Assembly: GCA_002406055.1 (NCBI GenBank)
Contig: DHMZ01000112.1
Location: 1-11,489, forward strand
Direction of reading: 5' to 3'
Origin: Spirochaetales bacterium UBA4629
GTDB lineage: Bacteria > Spirochaetota > Spirochaetia > Sphaerochaetales > Sphaerochaetaceae
Length of the DNA stretch: 11,489 nucleotides
Below are positions 7,435-11,489 of this stretch, piece after piece (position 1 is the stretch's first letter; the number at the start of each line of letters is the position of its first letter). The position numbers and the translations under genes were made by a program. The notes below the pieces were generated by a model. That model did not search any database, had not been told where the DNA came from, and saw only the letters and a list, made by a program, of their open reading frames with translations.

Positions 7435-9163
7435 AAAGAAAGGACTATTCTCTCGCTTTATTAGTTACTATAAGCCATATAAGTTTTGGTTTATTTTAGA
7501 CTTGGTTGTTGCTTTTCTATCTAGTGCCCTATCGATTGTTGCTCCTTATTTTGTTAGAAAGGTGCTTGCAATTATACAGGGTCCAAAAGAAGGAATTGTC
7601 TATTGGGTTATTGTCTTCTATTTGGCCTTGATACTCTCATGTTATATATTAGACTCAGTTTGTACATATATAAGAATAAAGTGGGGACATTATTTGGGTA
7701 CGTGGATAGAAAATGACATGCGTTCTGATTTGTTTCATCACCTACAGAAATTATCTTTCTCGTACTTCGATAAAACAAAGACTGGCGATATTATGAGTAG
7801 GATATCTAATGACCTATTTAATATCGCAGAGGTTGCACATCATTGTCCTGAGGATATAGTAATATCGGTTTTAACTATCACAGGTGCCTATGTCTTAATG
7901 TTTATAATGTCTCCTCTTTTAGCTAGCGTTTCAATTATTCCACTTCCAATCATGGCTATATATGGAATCATATTTAATAGACGATTAAAGAATAAAAATA
8001 GAGCAATAAGAAAGCGTATCAGCGAGATTAATGTCACAGCTGAAAACTCTATTTCCGGCATAAGGGAAGTTAAGTCTTATTCTAGAGAAGAGTACCAAGA
8101 GCAAAAGTTTGCAGAGTCTAATGTATCGCTGAAGAATTCCAGAGAAGATATGTATCAAGAGATGGCATTCTACCAAACAGGAATTTCTTTTATGCGCCAG
8201 ATTTACTACTTTATAACAGTTGCAGGTGGAATTGTTTTAATAATTAACGGCAAAGTTGGGGTTGCTGACTTGCTTACTTTTATTCTCTATGTTTCTGTTG
8301 TTCTTCCTCCTATTGACAGGCTCATTAACTTTGCTGAGCAATATAGTCAAGGTGCCTCATCTTTCGAGCGCTTTACAGAGATTATGGATGTTGCGCCTTC
8401 AATTTTAGATAAAACAAATGCAAAGCCTTTAAAAGTAACTAAAGGTGACATTGTCTTTGAAAATGTTTCTTTCCACTATGAAGGAGAAGACGAGCCTGTT
8501 CTAGATAACCTTTCAATGAAAATTGATGGCGGAAAGAGAGTTGCTTTAGTTGGGGAGAGCGGGGCTGGAAAGAGTACAACTGTTTCTCTTCTTGCACGTT
8601 TTTATGAAAGAGATAGTGGTTCAATTACAATAGATGGACAAGATGTATTAGATGTAACACAGCGTTCTCTACGTTCAAATATTGGTTTCGTTCAGCAGGA
8701 TGTCTTCTTATTTGATGCCTCTATTCGTGATAATATTGCCTATGGACGTCCAGATTGCACTGACGAAGAGATATGGTTTGCGCTCAAAAAAGCCAATTTA
8801 AGCGATTTTGTTTCTTCTCTTCCGCTAGGCCTCGATACGCAAGTTGGAGAGAGAGGCACGAGACTCAGTGGTGGTCAAAAACAGAGATTAAGCATTGCAC
8901 GTGTATTTTTAAAAAATCCACCAATACTTGTCTTTGATGAGGCAACAAGTTCTCTAGATACAGAGAGTGAAGCTTTAATCCAAAGTGCTTTTAACGAACT
9001 TGCAAAAGGACGCACTAGCATTGTAATAGCGCATAGATTATCAACTATCATTGATAGTGATGAAATCTTCGTCTTAGATAAAGGAAAAATTGTTGAAAAG
9101 GGTACACATGAAGAACTCTTAGCTAAAAAAGGCCTTTATTATAAGCTCTATTCAATAAAATAA
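7427..9163 (+). CDS. ABC exporter half-transporter (fused membrane and ATPase domains)
   Basis: Type IV (MsbA/BmrA-like) half-exporter of 578 residues that would work as a dimer in the cytoplasmic membrane. After a basic elbow segment (GLFSRFISYYKPYK, 6-19) there are six predicted membrane helices (first near 19-41, last near 280-298). The segment SYFDKTKTGDIMSRISND is a family hallmark. The ATPase domain has Walker A GESGAGKS at 376-383, a Q-loop in IGFVQQD, signature LSGGQ at 480-484, Walker B VFDEA with Asp504 and catalytic Glu505, the D-loop SSLD and switch His536. All catalytic residues are intact, so it can be active as a homodimer. The substrate cannot be read from sequence. Because a PlsC-type acyltransferase follows eight bases later, a lipid or lipid-linked substrate is plausible; a peptide or drug is also possible. 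The start overlaps the helicase gene, suggesting coupled translation. Confidence 0.94.
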   Translation: MDKKKGLFSRFISYYKPYKFWFILDLVVAFLSSALSIVAPYFVRKVLAIIQGPKEGIVYWVIVFYLALILSCYILDSVCTYIRIKWGHYLGTWIENDMRSDLFHHLQKLSFSYFDKTKTGDIMSRISNDLFNIAEVAHHCPEDIVISVLTITGAYVLMFIMSPLLASVSIIPLPIMAIYGIIFNRRLKNKNRAIRKRISEINVTAENSISGIREVKSYSREEYQEQKFAESNVSLKNSREDMYQEMAFYQTGISFMRQIYYFITVAGGIVLIINGKVGVADLLTFILYVSVVLPPIDRLINFAEQYSQGASSFERFTEIMDVAPSILDKTNAKPLKVTKGDIVFENVSFHYEGEDEPVLDNLSMKIDGGKRVALVGESGAGKSTTVSLLARFYERDSGSITIDGQDVLDVTQRSLRSNIGFVQQDVFLFDASIRDNIAYGRPDCTDEEIWFALKKANLSDFVSSLPLGLDTQVGERGTRLSGGQKQRLSIARVFLKNPPILVFDEATSSLDTESEALIQSAFNELAKGRTSIVIAHRLSTIIDSDEIFVLDKGKIVEKGTHEELLAKKGLYYKLYSIK

Positions 9164-9166
9164 GGA
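9162..9166 (+). promoter_or_regulatory. Ribosome binding site of plsC overlapping the exporter stop codon
   Basis: AAGGA begins within the TAA stop of the ABC exporter and sits five bases before ATG 9172. A ribosome ending on the exporter covers this site, so coupled translation is likely. Confidence 0.7.
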
Positions 9167-9171
9167 TCTAT

Positions 9172-9924
9172 ATGAAAAAAGCTCTAAAAATAATTCGTTT
9201 AACTATCTCTATAATTCTTGTTATTCCTTCCCTTGTTCTTGCTGTGGTTGGTTTGTTCTTCTTTTACTTCTTTTCTCTCTTTAGAGCTCAAAAATTAGCT
9301 CACTCAGTATCATCATTTTTTTACTTAATTCTCTGTTGGTGGATAATGATAGCGCTTGGTGCAAGAGTACACGTTGATGGAAAAGAAAACATACCGCCTA
9401 AAGGTGAAAGCGTTATCTACTCACCAAATCATAATTCTATGATTGACATTCCATTTTTCTATTGCTCTCTTGGTCGTTTCCCATCAATGATGGCAAAAAA
9501 AGAGCTATTTAAAGTTCCTCTTTTGCATGGTTTATTAATCTCTCTTAAATGCATAAAAATCGACCGTAAGAGTGCACGTAGTATTGTTGATTCAGTTCGT
9601 CAAGGATGCCAGTGGGTAGATGAAGGTCATTCTCTTGTCGTTTTTCCTGAAGGAACGAGAAGTAAAACTGGAGAAGTTGGAACCTTTAAAAATGGTGCCT
9701 TTAAAATAGCAGAAAGAACTAAGTGCAGAGTTGTTCCTGTCGTTATTAAAAATGATAGGCTTCTTGTTGAATCTGCTCATCGTTTAGGCTTTATCAATGT
9801 ATATATCAAATTCCTTTCTCCTATAGAAACAAAAAGTCTAACCATAGAAGAAGAAAAAAGTATGTCTGCACTTGTAGAAAGCATGGTAAAAGAGGAGTGG
9901 AACAAGCTTCCTCTTGAGAAATAA
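9172..9924 (+). CDS. PlsC-family 1-acyl-glycerol-3-phosphate acyltransferase
   Basis: Membrane-bound acyltransferase predicted to add the second fatty acid to lysophosphatidic acid, giving phosphatidic acid for phospholipid synthesis. The 250-residue protein has one or two N-terminal membrane helices (about 10-36, and a shorter one near 48-63). Motif I NHNSMID is at 86-92, with catalytic His87 and Asp92 in the HX4D arrangement. The motif II region with CIKIDRKSAR lies at 127-136, motif III FPEGTRS at 158-164 and motif IV VVPVVI at 167-172 positions further on (near 197-202). Length matches the family (about 240-250). The start is fixed by AAGGA at the end of the exporter gene. The PlsC superfamily also includes lysophospholipid and ornithine-lipid acyltransferases, so the exact acceptor is not certain. 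The gene sits between the exporter and the DUF1294 gene, with only 8 and 2 bases of spacing. Confidence 0.92.
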   Translation: MKKALKIIRLTISIILVIPSLVLAVVGLFFFYFFSLFRAQKLAHSVSSFFYLILCWWIMIALGARVHVDGKENIPPKGESVIYSPNHNSMIDIPFFYCSLGRFPSMMAKKELFKVPLLHGLLISLKCIKIDRKSARSIVDSVRQGCQWVDEGHSLVVFPEGTRSKTGEVGTFKNGAFKIAERTKCRVVPVVIKNDRLLVESAHRLGFINVYIKFLSPIETKSLTIEEEKSMSALVESMVKEEWNKLPLEK

Positions 9925-9926
9925 TC

Positions 9927-10214
9927 ATGAAAGATATTATTGTTCTTTGTTTTCTTGTTATTATGAATCTAATCTCTTTCCTTTTTATGTTTATAGATAA
10001 GAGAAAGGCAATAAAACAACACACTAAAGACATTAATACTCGCCGCATTCCAGAAAGAGTTCTTTTTTTGTTTGCATCTCTTTTTGGAGGGATAGGTGGA
10101 ACACTTGGTATTATTCTCTGTAGACATAAAACTAAGCATTGGTATTTTACTCTGTTTTTTCCTTTAATGATGATTTTACAAGTATTACTTTTAATTTATT
10201 TTTATACAAAATAA
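9927..10214 (+). CDS. DUF1294 family small membrane protein
   Basis: A 95-residue hydrophobic protein with three predicted membrane segments (about 3-22, 44-63 and 73-92). Family landmarks are present: Asn14 and the DKRKA block (24-28), RIPE at 40-43, a glycine pair GG at 54-55 followed by GGTLGI, and RHKT at 66-69. The function of DUF1294 proteins is unknown; in some other proteins the domain is fused to a cold-shock domain, but none is present here. About ten extra residues (QHTKDINT region) lie between the DKRKA and RIPE blocks compared with the compact versions I know. It starts two bases after plsC, with GAGAA as a weak ribosome site inside plsC, so its expression probably depends on reading of plsC. 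Confidence 0.85.
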   Translation: MKDIIVLCFLVIMNLISFLFMFIDKRKAIKQHTKDINTRRIPERVLFLFASLFGGIGGTLGIILCRHKTKHWYFTLFFPLMMILQVLLLIYFYTK

Positions 10215-10218
10215 GGAG
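10213..10218 (+). promoter_or_regulatory. Strong Shine-Dalgarno of the M29 aminopeptidase gene
   Basis: AAGGAG starts within the stop codon of the DUF1294 gene and is six bases from ATG 10225. It is the best ribosome site in the window and suggests higher translation of the aminopeptidase than of its upstream neighbours. Confidence 0.8.
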
Positions 10219-10224
10219 ATATAT

Positions 10225-11454
10225 ATGAAAAAATCCGTATTAGATAATTATGCAAAGCTCATAGTTGAAGTTGGTTTAAATGTTCAGAAAGGACAAGATG
10301 TTATTATTAAGGCATCTACAGAAAATAGTGCTTTTGCTCTTCTTTGTACTGAGAAATGTTATAAAAGAGGAGCAAGAAAAGTTACTGTTGAGTGGATTAA
10401 TCAGGACTTGGATAAACTTAATTACAACTATAGAACAATAGATACTTTGAAAGAAGTAGAGAAGTGGGAATTAGAAAAAGCAAGCAGTAGAGTAAAGACA
10501 CTCCCTTGTTTCTTACTTCTTGAAGATGAGGACCCTGATGGATTGAAGGGTGTTGATATCAAAAAGATGGGTGAAGCCTTACAAGCAAGAGGAAAAAAGC
10601 TTAAGAAGTACAACGATGCTATGGATGGAAAATATCAATGGTGTATTGCTGCTATTCCTTCTCTTCGTTGGGCAAAGAAGTTATTTCCTACAATGAGTGG
10701 AAAAAAAGCTGTTGAAGCACTATGGGAAAAAATTTTACTTGCATCTAGAGCTTTAGAAAATCCTATTGATGAATGGAAAAAACATGATGAGGATTTAAAG
10801 AAAAGGTGCGATTACCTAAACAGTCTTCACATAGATACTCTTCATTATACATCTAAAGATGGTACAGACTTTAAAGTTGGACTTATGGAGGAATCTCTTT
10901 TCCTTGGTGGAGGAGAAAGCACAATAGGTAGTAAAAAAGTGTATTTCCAACCAAATATTCCTTCAGAAGAATGTTTTACTTCTCCTAAGAAGGGGCGTGC
11001 TGAAGGAAAGCTTGTTGCAACGCTTCCTCTTTGCTATAGAGGTAATTTGATTGAAAACTTTTGGATTAGATTTGAAGATGGAAAGGCCGTTGAATGGAAA
11101 GCTGAAAAGAATGAGGAGTTGTTAGGTAAACTTCTCACAATTGATGAAGGTGCTCAATATCTAGGTGAATGTGCACTTGTTCCAAATTCATCACCAATCA
11201 GGAAAAGTGGGATACTTTTCTACAGTACTTTGTTTGATGAAAATGCTACTTGTCATTTCGCTTTTGGTGCCGGCTTTAATAATTGCGTGGCAAATGGTGA
11301 AGAGTTAGGACAGGAAGAATGTAAAAAAAGAGGTGTAAACGATTCAATGATTCATATAGATTTTATGATTGGTTCTGACACATTAGATATCGATGCAATA
11401 ACAAAAGATGGTAAAAAAATCCCAATTTTTAGGGGAGGTGAGTGGGCTTTTTAA
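10225..11454 (+). CDS. M29 family metallo-aminopeptidase (AmpS/PepS/AmpT type)
   Basis: Cytosolic two-metal aminopeptidase that removes N-terminal residues from peptides. The 409-residue length is normal for the family. The metal-site residues expected from the Thermus AmpT and Staphylococcus AmpS structures are all visible: Glu in NIPSEE (248 or 249), Glu315 in GECALVP, His344 in ATCHFAFG, and His377 and Asp379 in HIDFMIG. The N-terminal LDNYAKLIVEVGLNVQKGQDV block is also typical. The enzyme acts as a dimer in known members. The strong AAGGAG fixes the start. It is the last gene of the run and is followed by a T-rich segment, so it probably closes the operon. There is no signal peptide. Which residues it prefers at the peptide N-terminus cannot be read from the sequence. 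Confidence 0.94.
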   Translation: MKKSVLDNYAKLIVEVGLNVQKGQDVIIKASTENSAFALLCTEKCYKRGARKVTVEWINQDLDKLNYNYRTIDTLKEVEKWELEKASSRVKTLPCFLLLEDEDPDGLKGVDIKKMGEALQARGKKLKKYNDAMDGKYQWCIAAIPSLRWAKKLFPTMSGKKAVEALWEKILLASRALENPIDEWKKHDEDLKKRCDYLNSLHIDTLHYTSKDGTDFKVGLMEESLFLGGGESTIGSKKVYFQPNIPSEECFTSPKKGRAEGKLVATLPLCYRGNLIENFWIRFEDGKAVEWKAEKNEELLGKLLTIDEGAQYLGECALVPNSSPIRKSGILFYSTLFDENATCHFAFGAGFNNCVANGEELGQEECKKRGVNDSMIHIDFMIGSDTLDIDAITKDGKKIPIFRGGEWAF

Positions 11455-11462
11455 GCTTTTTT
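11446..11462 (+). terminator. Weak candidate intrinsic terminator after the aminopeptidase gene
   Basis: GCTT, a three-base loop and AAGC form a four-pair stem that includes the stop codon and is followed by six T (11457-11462). Two further G-U pairs are possible at the base. The position suits an operon end, but the stem is short and the call is tentative. Confidence 0.35.
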
Positions 11463-11470
11463 ACTTTCTT

Positions 11471-11476
11471 TTGACA
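11471..11476 (+). promoter_or_regulatory. Possible -35 element of a promoter cut by the window end
   Basis: A perfect TTGACA lies 17 bases after the last stop codon in a T-rich intergenic segment. A -10 box at normal spacing would start near 11494, five bases past the window end, so it cannot be verified. It would drive a gene downstream of this window. Confidence 0.35.
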
Positions 11477-11489
11477 TATTTTTCATTTT

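Noticed and set aside
8313..8318. TTGACA-like hexamer inside the ABC exporter gene as an internal promoter
   Set aside because: The nearest -10-like hexamer is about 23 bases away, outside normal spacing.

Overview
The window is a single run of eight plus-strand genes in compact, AT-rich bacterial DNA, with every gene intact and no mobile element, RNA gene or CRISPR array visible. The gene content (mnmG-rsmG pair, a SpoIIIE/FtsK with a GSKPREV-type C-terminus, an M29 aminopeptidase with a strong AAGGAG ribosome site) fits a low-GC bacterium such as a member of the Bacillota or a low-GC gut spirochaete. I cannot settle the phylum from the sequence alone.

Layout: mnmG (60-1877) overlaps rsmG (1867-2502). 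ftsK (2512-5910) follows after 9 nt. A 66-nt gap separates it from a DEAD-box RNA helicase (5977-7434), which overlaps the start of an ABC half-exporter (7427-9163). Then come a PlsC-type acyltransferase (9172-9924), a small DUF1294 membrane protein (9927-10214) and an M29 aminopeptidase (10225-11454), each separated by 2-10 nt. The spacing suggests one long transcription unit, or two with the break in the 66-nt gap before the helicase. Two stop codons lie inside or against the next gene's Shine-Dalgarno sequence, and two start codons lie inside the previous gene, so translational coupling is likely. The window ends with a weak terminator candidate and a perfect -35 hexamer (TTGACA) whose -10 would fall outside.

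Functionally the first two genes modify the translation machinery (tRNA wobble uridine; 16S rRNA G527-type methylation), ftsK serves chromosome segregation at division, and the helicase serves RNA metabolism. The exporter, acyltransferase and DUF1294 genes form a membrane cluster that may handle lipid synthesis and transport. The aminopeptidase is general peptide catabolism.

Most of this is ordinary core genome. The most unusual part is the roughly 500-residue linker of FtsK. It holds a long Lys/Glu/Arg helix, encoded by an almost pure purine strand, followed by three spaced copies of a peptide of the form APSxLxxxHPRYKxFxxL. Synonymous sites in these copies have diverged while the peptide is kept, which points to a selected linear motif of unknown partner. 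I see no clear sign of a wholly new multi-gene system.
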